Source: Bacillota bacterium (GTDB lineage Bacteria > Bacillota > Clostridia > Saccharofermentanales > Fastidiosipilaceae). From it: 14,452 nt of DNA. The stretch is from the NCBI GenBank assembly GCA_023388205.1, contig JAEWGS010000103.1, positions 1-14,452 of the forward strand, read 5' to 3'. The notes under the pieces were generated by a model. The model ran no database searches and was not told where the DNA came from. It was given only the letters and a program-made list of their open reading frames with translations. The first letter of the stretch is position 1; each line of letters opens with the position of its first letter. This document shows, piece by piece, positions 1-6,460 of this stretch. The position numbers and the translations under genes were made by a program.

Positions 1-243
1 AGTTTGACAGATGAGGAACTGGCCTCGCTACAAGTCGAGTTGGGCGCCGATTTCCCAACGCTGATGGACTATCGAGCAGACCTCACGATCAACTATGGTG
101 TTTCGGCTTTTCCAACATCGGTCTTAATCGGTCCAGACGGCATTGTGAGATTTTTGGCGCCAGGGGCCTTACCTTACGAAAAATGGGTGCAGGCGTTAGA
201 ACAAGTGATGAGCGAGACAAGTTCTTCAACGCAAATGAGCTAA
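1..243 (+). CDS. Thioredoxin-fold protein (TlpA/ResA-like), C-terminal part, 5' truncated by window edge
   Basis: The reading frame is open from base 1 to a TAA at 241-243, so this is the last 80 codons of a longer gene; the in-frame TTG at position 4 is unlikely to be a real start. The segment YGVSAFPTSVLIGPDG carries the cis-proline motif (FPT) followed by the strand-turn with a DG, typical of the second half of TlpA/ResA/AhpC-TSA thioredoxin folds. The CxxC active site and any signal peptide or anchor would lie upstream, outside the window. Such proteins usually reduce disulfides or handle thiols on the outer face of the membrane. It ends 39 nt before a lipoprotein gene on the same strand, so the two may be co-transcribed. 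The fold is fairly sure; the precise role is not. Confidence 0.8.
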   Translation, partial: SLTDEELASLQVELGADFPTLMDYRADLTINYGVSAFPTSVLIGPDGIVRFLAPGALPYEKWVQALEQVMSETSSSTQMS

Positions 244-266
244 TGCCTTATTCCTTTAAGATGCGC

Positions 267-272
267 TATAAT
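267..272 (+). promoter_or_regulatory. Perfect TATAAT -10-like hexamer just before the lipoprotein gene
   Basis: TATAAT lies only 10 nt upstream of the ATG at 283. If used, transcription would begin about 279, giving an almost leaderless mRNA, which would fit the absence of a Shine-Dalgarno sequence before this ATG. No good -35 element is seen 16-18 nt upstream (TGCCTT at the 17-nt spacing), so it may be a chance match. Confidence 0.35.
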
Positions 273-282
273 TAGCCTCTGT

Positions 283-1167
283 ATGGATAGGAAGACTTTT
301 CAACTGAGTGTTCATAGCCGCCTTCGCTCGATGCTTGCATTGATGTTGGTGAGTTTTGTCTTGGGCGCTTTTCTTACGGCTTGTGGTGCAGATGAGAAAG
401 ACCTGGCCTCTGAGCCAACAGCGGAAGTATCTGATCCCAAGGAGACTTCAGCTCAATCTGAATCCAAGGACTCTGAATCTTCGACCCAAGATTCGAATTC
501 CAAGGCACTCGTTGATTTTTTGCAGAGCTTACGCAAGCCGAATCAGGTCGCAGGACTTGGTGATACTTTGACCTTTGATGGCGAAGCGGCGCTTTTTGAT
601 CCTTATGCGGTCGATGTCACGTTTAAGCGCTTCATGTCAGGGCAAAAGGCGAATCATTTCGTGCAACAAGCGGACCCCCAAAATCCTCCGCCCCTGAGAA
701 ATTACGACTATGTCGTTGTTGATGTGGATCTCAAAGTGAACAAAATTTACTCTGGCTCATCTGTACAAATTACTTCAGCGAACTTTGATCTGGTTGACGC
801 ACAACAATCTAGGTATCCCTCATCGTTCCTTCTCAAAGGAGTCGAAACGGAGATCGCTGCCTTGCGCCTTGGAGATCGTGCAGAGATGCGCCTGGTCTTT
901 CAAAAACTCAAGACAGATCGGGAACTACGCTTGACCTTTTTGTCGAGAAATCCTGGCAGCTTGATGTTTGTTGCTGAAGATAAAGAAGAAAGTAGCTCAG
1001 ATGCGGATCAGCTGGGTGGCTTAGATGAGATTATCCGTGATGCCTTGAGTCAAGAAGAGAACGAGTCCGCGCTTGAAACTGCGCCGACTTCAGATGATGA
1101 GAACACGTCAACTTCAACGAACGATTCAAATGCAAATGAGTCCAGTCAAGCGGATTTAGATCATTAA
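283..1167 (+). CDS. Secreted lipoprotein with DUF4352-like domain
   Basis: The 294-aa product starts with a basic n-region (MDRKTFQLSVHSRLRS), a hydrophobic stretch to about residue 30, and a lipobox LTAC whose Cys34 would be lipidated, leaving it anchored outside the membrane. Residues about 35-75 are a Ser/Glu/Asp-rich linker. Residues about 140-225 (YVVVDVDLKVNKIYSG through a hydrophobic LxLGDRAEMRLVF strand) resemble the immunoglobulin-like beta-sandwich of DUF4352 lipoproteins. The last 70 residues are an acidic Ser/Thr/Asn/Asp-rich low-complexity tail. I cannot give a function; such domains are common in Gram-positive cell-surface lipoproteins. The ATG at 283 has no visible Shine-Dalgarno; the next in-frame ATG (331) also lacks one and would remove the basic n-region, so 283 is preferred. 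It follows the thioredoxin-fold gene by 39 nt. Confidence 0.8.
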   Translation: MDRKTFQLSVHSRLRSMLALMLVSFVLGAFLTACGADEKDLASEPTAEVSDPKETSAQSESKDSESSTQDSNSKALVDFLQSLRKPNQVAGLGDTLTFDGEAALFDPYAVDVTFKRFMSGQKANHFVQQADPQNPPPLRNYDYVVVDVDLKVNKIYSGSSVQITSANFDLVDAQQSRYPSSFLLKGVETEIAALRLGDRAEMRLVFQKLKTDRELRLTFLSRNPGSLMFVAEDKEESSSDADQLGGLDEIIRDALSQEENESALETAPTSDDENTSTSTNDSNANESSQADLDH

Positions 1168-1200
1168 AATTGAGGATTCATTGATCACTGAGCATTCAAT

Positions 1201-1234
1201 AAAAGAGGTTCAGGCCGCGGCCTGAACCTCTTTT
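1201..1234. terminator. Bidirectional intrinsic terminator (34-nt perfect palindrome)
   Basis: AAAAGAGGTTCAGGCCG is followed at once by its exact reverse complement, giving 17+17 nt with no mismatch. The stem is GC-rich at its tip and flanked by A and T runs, so the RNA from either strand forms a hairpin ending in a U tract (TTTTATTG when read leftwards, TTTTGACG rightwards). It sits between the stop codons of two convergent genes, the lipoprotein (+) and nrdH (-), and would end both transcripts. Confidence 0.92.
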
Positions 1235-1265
1235 GACGTCTAGAAAATGGATGCCGTTTTGGCGC

Positions 1266-1514
1266 TCAAAGATGCGCTTTGATAAATTCTTCGACCTCGG
1301 TCAAAGCAGGATCGACTAAAACGTCGGAGCCTGAAACGAGCGCAGGGGTCGCTTGAATGGGATGCGATTCGACCAAGGATTGAAACAAATCTGCATGAGC
1401 CTCGCGATCGACGATTTCAATATGGCTGTCATAGCGCCCGCCGAGTCCCATTTCAATGAAGCGTTTGAGCTTCGTGCAGTTGGGGCAATTCTTTTGCGTC
1501 AATAGATAGATCAT
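1266..1514 (-). CDS. nrdH: Glutaredoxin-like protein, NrdH-type electron donor for ribonucleotide reductase
   Basis: This 82-aa thioredoxin-fold protein carries a redox CPNC motif (Cys10, Cys13) right after the first beta strand, a cis-proline at ATPAL in the second half, and a C-terminal helix (EVEEFIKAHL). NrdH/glutaredoxin-type proteins re-reduce the C-terminal cysteines of class Ib NrdE after each turnover. The assignment rests mainly on context: it begins 28 nt after the nrdF stop on the same strand, and nrdE lies in the same block. It lacks the usual NrdH signature near the C terminus (SGFRPD-like), so it could equally be named a generic glutaredoxin/thioredoxin family protein. The ATG is preceded by AAGGAG at 8 nt spacing. 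The shared palindromic terminator lies just downstream. Confidence 0.75.
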   Translation of the reverse strand: MIYLLTQKNCPNCTKLKRFIEMGLGGRYDSHIEIVDREAHADLFQSLVESHPIQATPALVSGSDVLVDPALTEVEEFIKAHL

Positions 1515-1542
1515 GTGTGTTCTCCTTCAGCTTATCCAAAAC

Positions 1543-2712
1543 TTAGTTGTTCAAAGGCGTCCCTTCGTTAGCCTCATTGAATCGGGTCATGGGTTTGGGA
1601 TGTTCGTCAAAATTGAAGTCTTCATCTTTGAGATCTTCAGCGCGCATCTTTTGGTAGCCGTTGCCCTTCATTGAGAAATTGTCCATCGTTTTGGTCTCTG
1701 TGTTGAGGCCATTGAGGACCACGGGATTGACCTCTTCATAGGGGAAAAAGGGCTCAAAACCCAGATTCATCAAAGCTTTGTTGGCGTTATAGCGCAAGAA
1801 GATTTTGACGTCATGGGTGAGGCCGACGGGATCGTAGATGATCTCTGTGAGTTCACACTCAAGCTCATAGAGTTCTTGCAAAAGCTGGTGGGTCCAGTCA
1901 TGCATCTCATCTTTGGTCGCCTCGTCAAAATAGTTCTGACTGATTTCTTGAGCGAGTTTACCGATGTAAAGGCCGTGAACAGATTCATCGCGCAAAATCA
2001 AGTTGATGATTTCGCCGGCTTGCATGAGCTTACCTTGTCCGTAAAAGTAGAGAGGGTAATAGAATCCACTGTAAAAGAGGCAGGTTTCTAGGAAGACAGA
2101 AGCGGTCATCGCTTGGTACTGGGCGCGCTTAAAGGCCTGGAAATCGTAACTGCCGCTTTCGCCGTAAGCGCGTTGGTAATTAAAGCGGTCGAGGGCGCGA
2201 TAGTAGCCGACAATCTTATCAAGGATCTTTTGCAAGGGGCGATTGAGGTTTCCCCAGTCATAAAGCGCAGTGATCTCTTGATTTTTCAGATAGGTCATGA
2301 AAATGTTGGAATAGCTCTTGGCGTGCACCGCGTTTTCCATGGCGGACATGAAATTGAGGACGCTTTTACGCTGGTGTTCATTTTCATCATTCATCGAGCG
2401 GGCGACGACAGGCATCCCGATATCCCCTTGATAGGTATCCAAAAAGGTGAGCACCAAGAGGTTTTGTGCGTAGGCATTTTGAATTTCAGGAGGTAGGATG
2501 TTCCAGACATTTAAGTCGCTTTGAAGAGAGATGTCTTCGGGGCGCCAAAACTGACTTAGATTCTGTTCGTAAAAGATTTGTGTAAAGCTGTCTTCTTCTT
2601 CATTCCAATTCGCCCCGGTATACAAAAAAGGATGACTCATCGTCGTGTCGCGCATCTCTTTGGAATGCCGTAGCTCTTCGGGCAATTGATTGAAGAAATT
2701 TTCCTGTCCCAT
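1543..2712 (-). CDS. nrdF: Class Ib ribonucleoside-diphosphate reductase, beta subunit (radical-generating)
   Basis: NrdF houses the dimetal-tyrosyl radical cofactor that NrdE needs to reduce ribonucleotides. In the 389-aa product I see the first ligand D92 (FLDT), H130 and the radical tyrosine Y134 (AVHAKSY), E209 (VFLETCLFYSGF), and E243/H246 (LRDESVHG). The second ligand region reads M-E-N-A-V-H: the glutamate (E126) is four residues before the histidine, whereas the ExxH rule would put it at Asn127. Compared with enterobacterial NrdF (about 320 aa) there is a longer N terminus, about 22 extra residues between Y134 and E209, and about 20 residues after the DEDFNF segment that normally ends the protein and binds NrdE. 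The start is the ATG at 2712 behind a strong AGGAGG; a TTG seven codons upstream is rejected because the Shine-Dalgarno would lie inside its frame. The gene is followed by nrdH and separated from nrdE by pepC and phnDCE. Confidence 0.95.
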   Translation of the reverse strand: MGQENFFNQLPEELRHSKEMRDTTMSHPFLYTGANWNEEEDSFTQIFYEQNLSQFWRPEDISLQSDLNVWNILPPEIQNAYAQNLLVLTFLDTYQGDIGMPVVARSMNDENEHQRKSVLNFMSAMENAVHAKSYSNIFMTYLKNQEITALYDWGNLNRPLQKILDKIVGYYRALDRFNYQRAYGESGSYDFQAFKRAQYQAMTASVFLETCLFYSGFYYPLYFYGQGKLMQAGEIINLILRDESVHGLYIGKLAQEISQNYFDEATKDEMHDWTHQLLQELYELECELTEIIYDPVGLTHDVKIFLRYNANKALMNLGFEPFFPYEEVNPVVLNGLNTETKTMDNFSMKGNGYQKMRAEDLKDEDFNFDEHPKPMTRFNEANEGTPLNN

Positions 2713-2717
2713 ATGTT

Positions 2718-2723
2718 CCTCCT
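2718..2723 (-). promoter_or_regulatory. Strong ribosome binding site of nrdF (sets the start)
   Basis: Reading leftwards, TGAGGAGGAACATATG places AGGAGG 5 nt before ATG. This decides for the ATG at 2712 over the upstream in-frame TTG at 2733, and is one of the clearest Shine-Dalgarno sites in the window. Confidence 0.85.
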
Positions 2724-2803
2724 CAGGTATCAATCGTTTTATTTTAGTCTTTCTGAGTCCTCATTCGTCGAGCAAATGTACTTGCATCTGCCCATATATC
2801 ATT

Positions 2804-2859
2804 GGCTTCATTTTCTGCTTTATTCTTGCTTTACTTCGGCTTCGTTTTTGCTTCATTTT
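2804..2859. repeat. Five degenerate 11-bp tandem repeats in the phnE-nrdF gap
   Basis: On the plus strand the units read GGCTTCATTTTC, TGCTTTATTCT, TGCTTTACTTC, GGCTTCGTTTT and TGCTTCATTTT, consensus KGCTTYRYTTY. In the nrdF sense strand they form an A-rich, GAAGC-spaced tract. They lie in the 162-nt gap between the phnE stop and the nrdF start. No hairpin terminator was seen here. Role unknown: leader RNA, mRNA processing, protein binding, or simple slippage expansion. Confidence 0.7.
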
Positions 2860-2874
2860 GACCGGTCTGTTGCT

Positions 2875-4551
2875 TTAGCGCAATTGCTTTTGAAGCCATG
2901 CGGACAAGCGGTCGATGACCAAAACGAAAGCAGCCAAGCACAAAATCAAGAGCCCCGCGCGCTCAAATTGCCTCAGCTGAAGCGTCTGCGTAATTCTCTG
3001 ACCAATGCCCCCCGCGCCGATGATGCCCAAGAGGGTTGAATTCCTCAGGTTCGATTCGAAGCGATAAAGACAAAGTCCGATGTAGCGGTCAAAGGTTTCT
3101 GGGCGCAAGACGAAGATGTAGCTTTTGAGTTTTCCGATGCCGAGCGCTTGGCTGGCGTAAAGGTTGTTTTCAGGCGCATTTTCTAGGGCTTCATAATCCA
3201 TTTTGCACAGCACGCCGAGCGTATAAATCGAAAGCGCAAAGACGCCAGATGCAGCGCCTGGACCTAGGCCGCGGAAACATAAAATAGCGGTGATCATCGG
3301 GGGGAAGGAACGAAAAAGATTAATCAGGGCTTTGGCGGTGATCGAGAAGGCTTTGAAGCGGCTGAGATTTGAAGCGGCTAGAGGGCTTAAAATGAGGGCG
3401 AAAATGGAAGCGATGAGCGTTGACGTCAAAGCGATCCAAAAGGTTTCCCAAAGACCCTGGCCCACAGAAGGTAGATAGCTCCAATCGGGATGGAAAAGGC
3501 GAAGCAAAAGAGAGAGCGCTTGCTTTTGTCCCTGGGCGAGGCGTTCTGCATTGAGATTGAGATTGAGATACAAGGCAAAACAAAGCGTGATGAAAAGGAT
3601 TAAAGCAGCTAAACGATATATTTTTCGCTTTAAGAAAAGCTGACGTGGTGATTTAGCTTTGAAGCCTTGAAAGTTGGTTTTGCGAATGAGGGCGCTCAGC
3701 GCATCTAAGATCAAGATGCTTGAAAAAATCAAAATAATGATGCCTAAAACACGCGCGTAACGCAGGTGATTGAGATCGCGCCACAGGAGCTGGCCGATGC
3801 CGCCGGCGCCCACTAAGCCCAAGACAGAGGCAGAGCGCAGATTGGACTCGAGGCAGAGCAAGAAAATCGAGAGCAGATCATTTTGTACCTGACTCAATAA
3901 AACCGTGTAGTAGCAGCGGGTCTTAGAGATTCCCAGAGCGCAAAAGCTGTCAATGTGTTCAAGAGGCAAGGCCTCGATGCGTTCTCGCAGGAGCTTTTGC
4001 GTCATAATCCAAGCGATGATGGCGAGTGCCATGAGGCCCGCAAAGGTTCCGACGCGAAAGAGAGCGACTAAAAGCGCTGCGTGCACAAGGCTGGGCAGTG
4101 TTCTAAAAAAAGCAAAAAGAAAATTGATTGAGCGGGATAAAAAGGCTGGGACGAGGGACTTGCAGCTCAAATGTACGGTGGGCAGCGCAAGTAAAAAGCC
4201 TAAGAGCGTGCCCCAAAAGGCCATATAAAAAGTTTCAACTAAAGCGCTGAAGGTGCTTTTTTGATCGAATTGAGGTGGGTACATCCGACGCAGCAGATCC
4301 CCCATCGCGGGGAAGGCTTTGGCGAGTCGAGCGGGTGTGAAGCCAGTTAGTTTTGCAGAAAGCAAGAGCAAGAGGAGTGTGCCGAATATGAAGCATAAAC
4401 GGCGGACCCTTTGATGCGAAAAGTAAAGGGCGAGATCTGGAGCGCCCGCTGCCGAAGTGGACAGCGAAGCATCCGCTCCCTGAGGATCAGTCGAAGATGA
4501 GGCGCGGTTTGAGGGTGAGCATGGTGAGAAGTGTCGCTTAAAAAAACGCAT
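2875..4551 (-). CDS. phnE: Phosphonate/phosphite-type ABC transporter permease, two PhnE modules fused
   Basis: This is the membrane channel of the importer encoded with phnC and phnD. The 558-aa product contains two complete PhnE-like permease domains in tandem. Each has about five to six hydrophobic segments, a cytoplasmic ATPase-coupling loop (EALPLEHIDSFCALGISK at about residue 193; EALENAPENNLYASQALGIG at about 454) and the hallmark ESNLR...GAGGIGQ (about 235-254 and 499-518). The repeat period is about 264 residues. Ordinary PhnE is about 260-280 aa and works as a dimer, so this polypeptide would be the whole dimer. The residues before the first membrane segment (about 50) are hydrophilic and Ser/Ala-rich. 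An open frame extends to 4623, but the ATG at 4551, 4 nt after the phnC stop and behind GAGGG, is the likelier start; ATG codons at 4566 and 4569 are alternatives. Confidence 0.88.
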   Translation of the reverse strand: MRFFKRHFSPCSPSNRASSSTDPQGADASLSTSAAGAPDLALYFSHQRVRRLCFIFGTLLLLLLSAKLTGFTPARLAKAFPAMGDLLRRMYPPQFDQKSTFSALVETFYMAFWGTLLGFLLALPTVHLSCKSLVPAFLSRSINFLFAFFRTLPSLVHAALLVALFRVGTFAGLMALAIIAWIMTQKLLRERIEALPLEHIDSFCALGISKTRCYYTVLLSQVQNDLLSIFLLCLESNLRSASVLGLVGAGGIGQLLWRDLNHLRYARVLGIIILIFSSILILDALSALIRKTNFQGFKAKSPRQLFLKRKIYRLAALILFITLCFALYLNLNLNAERLAQGQKQALSLLLRLFHPDWSYLPSVGQGLWETFWIALTSTLIASIFALILSPLAASNLSRFKAFSITAKALINLFRSFPPMITAILCFRGLGPGAASGVFALSIYTLGVLCKMDYEALENAPENNLYASQALGIGKLKSYIFVLRPETFDRYIGLCLYRFESNLRNSTLLGIIGAGGIGQRITQTLQLRQFERAGLLILCLAAFVLVIDRLSAWLQKQLR

Positions 4552-4555
4552 GAAT

Positions 4556-5308
4556 TTAGCCCTCATCATCCGTGTACAGCTCATCAAAAAAAGTTTGGTC
4601 CAGCTGGTCGGGTGAGCCGTCATAGTGGATTTGGCCGTCTTTGAGCGCGAGAATCCGCGGGAATTGACAGGCGAGTCTCACATCGTGCAAATTGATCAGA
4701 AGACAGAGCTGACGTTCCTTAGAAATTTGATTAAAGAGGGAGATCACCCGTTCGGAACTTTTGGGATCAAGCGCAGAGCAGGGCTCATCAGCGAGAAGAA
4801 TCTCCGGTTCTTGGCAGAGGGCTTTGGCGATGGCGACGCGTTGGCGCTGACCACCGCTCAATTGATCGGCGCGTTCAAAAATTTTATCTTCAAGTCCGAC
4901 TTCTTTGATGGCGCGCAAGGCGAGTTGCTGTTCTTGAGGAGACCAAAGGTCAAGGCTGAGCGAGAAAAGCGATTTATGCCCCAAGCGCCCCAAAAGGACA
5001 TTTTCTAAAACGGTTTTGCGCTGGATCAGATTGTAATCTTGAAAAATCATAGCCATTCGGCGCCTTTGCTGACGCAACTGACGCGTCGACAGCTGAGAAA
5101 GTGCTTGCCCGGAGATCAGGATCTCGCCAGACTGAGCGGGGACCAGGCGATTGAGTGCTTTCATGAGCGTGGATTTCCCAGAGCCTGAACTGCCAATGAT
5201 GGCCAAGCGTTCTCCTGCTTCGCAACGAAAGGAGACGTCCCGCAAGGCAGGACGTCTTTCTGACGCATAATGCACGACAAGATTGTTGACTTCTAATACT
5301 GTGGACAT
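4556..5308 (-). CDS. phnC: Phosphonate/phosphite-type ABC transporter ATP-binding protein
   Basis: This 250-aa cytoplasmic ATPase drives import through the adjacent PhnE. Motifs visible: Walker A GSSGSGKST (39-47), Q-loop Gln90 in MIFQDYNLI, ABC signature LSGGQ (150-154), Walker B ILLADE with Glu175, D-loop SALD (178-181), and switch His208. The stretch QRKTVLENVLLGRLG is typical of the PhnC subfamily (compare the usual FNLV-RR-SVLENVL-GRLG). Length is normal for PhnC. It lies 74 nt after phnD and 4 nt before the preferred phnE start, so it is surely translated with phnE. The Shine-Dalgarno is weak (GAAG about 5 nt before ATG). Substrate could be phosphonate, phosphite or another phosphorus oxyanion; no C-P lyase or phosphite dehydrogenase gene is present to decide. 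Confidence 0.92.
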   Translation of the reverse strand: MSTVLEVNNLVVHYASERRPALRDVSFRCEAGERLAIIGSSGSGKSTLMKALNRLVPAQSGEILISGQALSQLSTRQLRQQRRRMAMIFQDYNLIQRKTVLENVLLGRLGHKSLFSLSLDLWSPQEQQLALRAIKEVGLEDKIFERADQLSGGQRQRVAIAKALCQEPEILLADEPCSALDPKSSERVISLFNQISKERQLCLLINLHDVRLACQFPRILALKDGQIHYDGSPDQLDQTFFDELYTDDEG

Positions 5309-5315
5309 AAATCTT

Positions 5316-5339
5316 CAATAATAGTGATCAATAGTGATG
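5316..5339. repeat. 10-bp tandem repeat with NrdR-box-like sequence before phnC
   Basis: AATAGTGATC (5320-5329) is followed by AATAGTGATG (5330-5339). The longer string CAATAATAGTGATC (5316-5329) differs by one missing base from CAATATATAGTGATC in the NrdR box upstream of nrdI (10734-10748). It lies 7-31 nt upstream of the phnC start codon, in the 74-nt phnD-phnC gap. The one-base deletion would break the spacing of an NrdR half-site pair, so a working operator is doubtful. Confidence 0.4.
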
Positions 5340-5382
5340 CGTGATCAACGAGGAGCAGCGAAGCTCACGTGACTTCATTCAT

Positions 5383-6411
5383 TCATTGAACGTCGCTGAG
5401 CTGGATATCCATCGCTTTAGCCACTTCGCGGATCGGGTCATAGGCCTGATCATCAATTTCTGTAAAACCGTAGAGGTTAAAGAGTTTGCTGATGAGCGCT
5501 TGGCCATCGCCCGTGCTGAGCTGAGTGAGAAAGACTTTTTTGATCGCTTCTTGGCGCTGCGGGTCGAGATCTTTGGAAGCGGTCAAAGCGATGTAGGGGA
5601 TTTCGCTGGTGTAAGCGAGAATACGTGTTTGCTCCATGATCTCTGGATGATCTTTGAGCAGTTTTTGTCTCGCGTCCTTGTAGACGCAGGCGACATCCGC
5701 ATCTTTGTTGATCAAGGAGAGCAAGGCGGCGTCATGTCCGCCAGCAAAGAGAATTTTGGCTTGATCTTCGTCGAGCGAAATCCCTTTTTGCTTCAGCAAG
5801 GCGGCGGGGTAAAGATAACCAGAGGTGGACGAAGGATCGACAAAGGCAATCACATGATTTTGGAGATCTTCAACTTTCTGCGCCGGGTCATCTTGTCGGA
5901 CGACAAGCTCGCTGACATAGCTTTTCTTACCCTCTTTGTTGATGGCACTCAAGAGAATCTGAGTCCCGTTTTCTTTGTGCGCCAGGACGTAAGCGAGCGG
6001 GGGGAGTAGCGCAATATCGACCTGACCTGAACCCAGAGCTTCAACGACGCCGACATAATTGGCGGCGGTAAAGGCTTCGACTTTTTGCTGAATGCCTTGA
6101 TCTAAAAGCCCTTTTTCGATGAGTTCTGCGAGCGGCCGAACCGATTCAATGAGTTGATCTTGTTCGGTGAGGGGCACGAAGCCGAGCCTCAAGGGACGAT
6201 CACTTTTGAGCATTTCAGATGAAGGCGCTTGATGGCTTTGCGTGGCAGATGCGTCTAGGGAGCTCTCACTGATTTCAGCGTTTTGCGGGCTCTTGTCTTG
6301 CTGTTGGCAAGCTGCGAAAAAGAGCAGAGGAAAAAGGACAATGAGACTTAACGCAAGGATCGAAAGCATGAGCGGTTTGGAACCGGTTTCGCCAAAACGG
6401 TAACTTTTCAT
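5383..6411 (-). CDS. phnD: Phosphonate/phosphite-type ABC transporter substrate-binding lipoprotein
   Basis: PhnD-family proteins catch a phosphorus oxyanion outside the cell and hand it to the permease. The 342-aa product starts with a basic n-region, a long hydrophobic stretch and a lipobox FAAC with Cys35 as the lipidation site; a Ser/Gln-rich linker to about residue 70 precedes the binding domain. Family motifs: LRLGFVPLTEQDQ at the domain start, GQVDIALLPPLAYVLA, DPSSTSGYLYP (anion-binding Ser/Thr/Ser-Gly), and GGHDAALLSLINKDADVACVY. These match the PhnD/PtxB periplasmic-binding group; which ligand is bound cannot be read from the sequence. The ATG is preceded by AAGGAG at 8 nt. It starts 49 nt after the pepC stop, so it may be read from an upstream promoter; no strong promoter of its own was seen. 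Confidence 0.92.
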   Translation of the reverse strand: MKSYRFGETGSKPLMLSILALSLIVLFPLLFFAACQQQDKSPQNAEISESSLDASATQSHQAPSSEMLKSDRPLRLGFVPLTEQDQLIESVRPLAELIEKGLLDQGIQQKVEAFTAANYVGVVEALGSGQVDIALLPPLAYVLAHKENGTQILLSAINKEGKKSYVSELVVRQDDPAQKVEDLQNHVIAFVDPSSTSGYLYPAALLKQKGISLDEDQAKILFAGGHDAALLSLINKDADVACVYKDARQKLLKDHPEIMEQTRILAYTSEIPYIALTASKDLDPQRQEAIKKVFLTQLSTGDGQALISKLFNLYGFTEIDDQAYDPIREVAKAMDIQLSDVQ

Positions 6412-6460
6412 CTTGAAGCTCCTTTCATGTTAAGAAAGCTTGCTGTCTGCTGGGGCTAGT

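Noticed and set aside
2789..2805. ATATAT-centred sequence about 80 nt upstream of nrdF as a second NrdR box
   Set aside because: Only about 8 of 16 positions match the consensus, mostly the AT core; not convincing.
5341..6009. Long open frame of 222 codons on the plus strand opposite phnD
   Set aside because: It lies wholly antisense to a gene with clear family motifs, has no recognisable domain and no good ribosome binding site; codon bias of phnD explains the missing stops.
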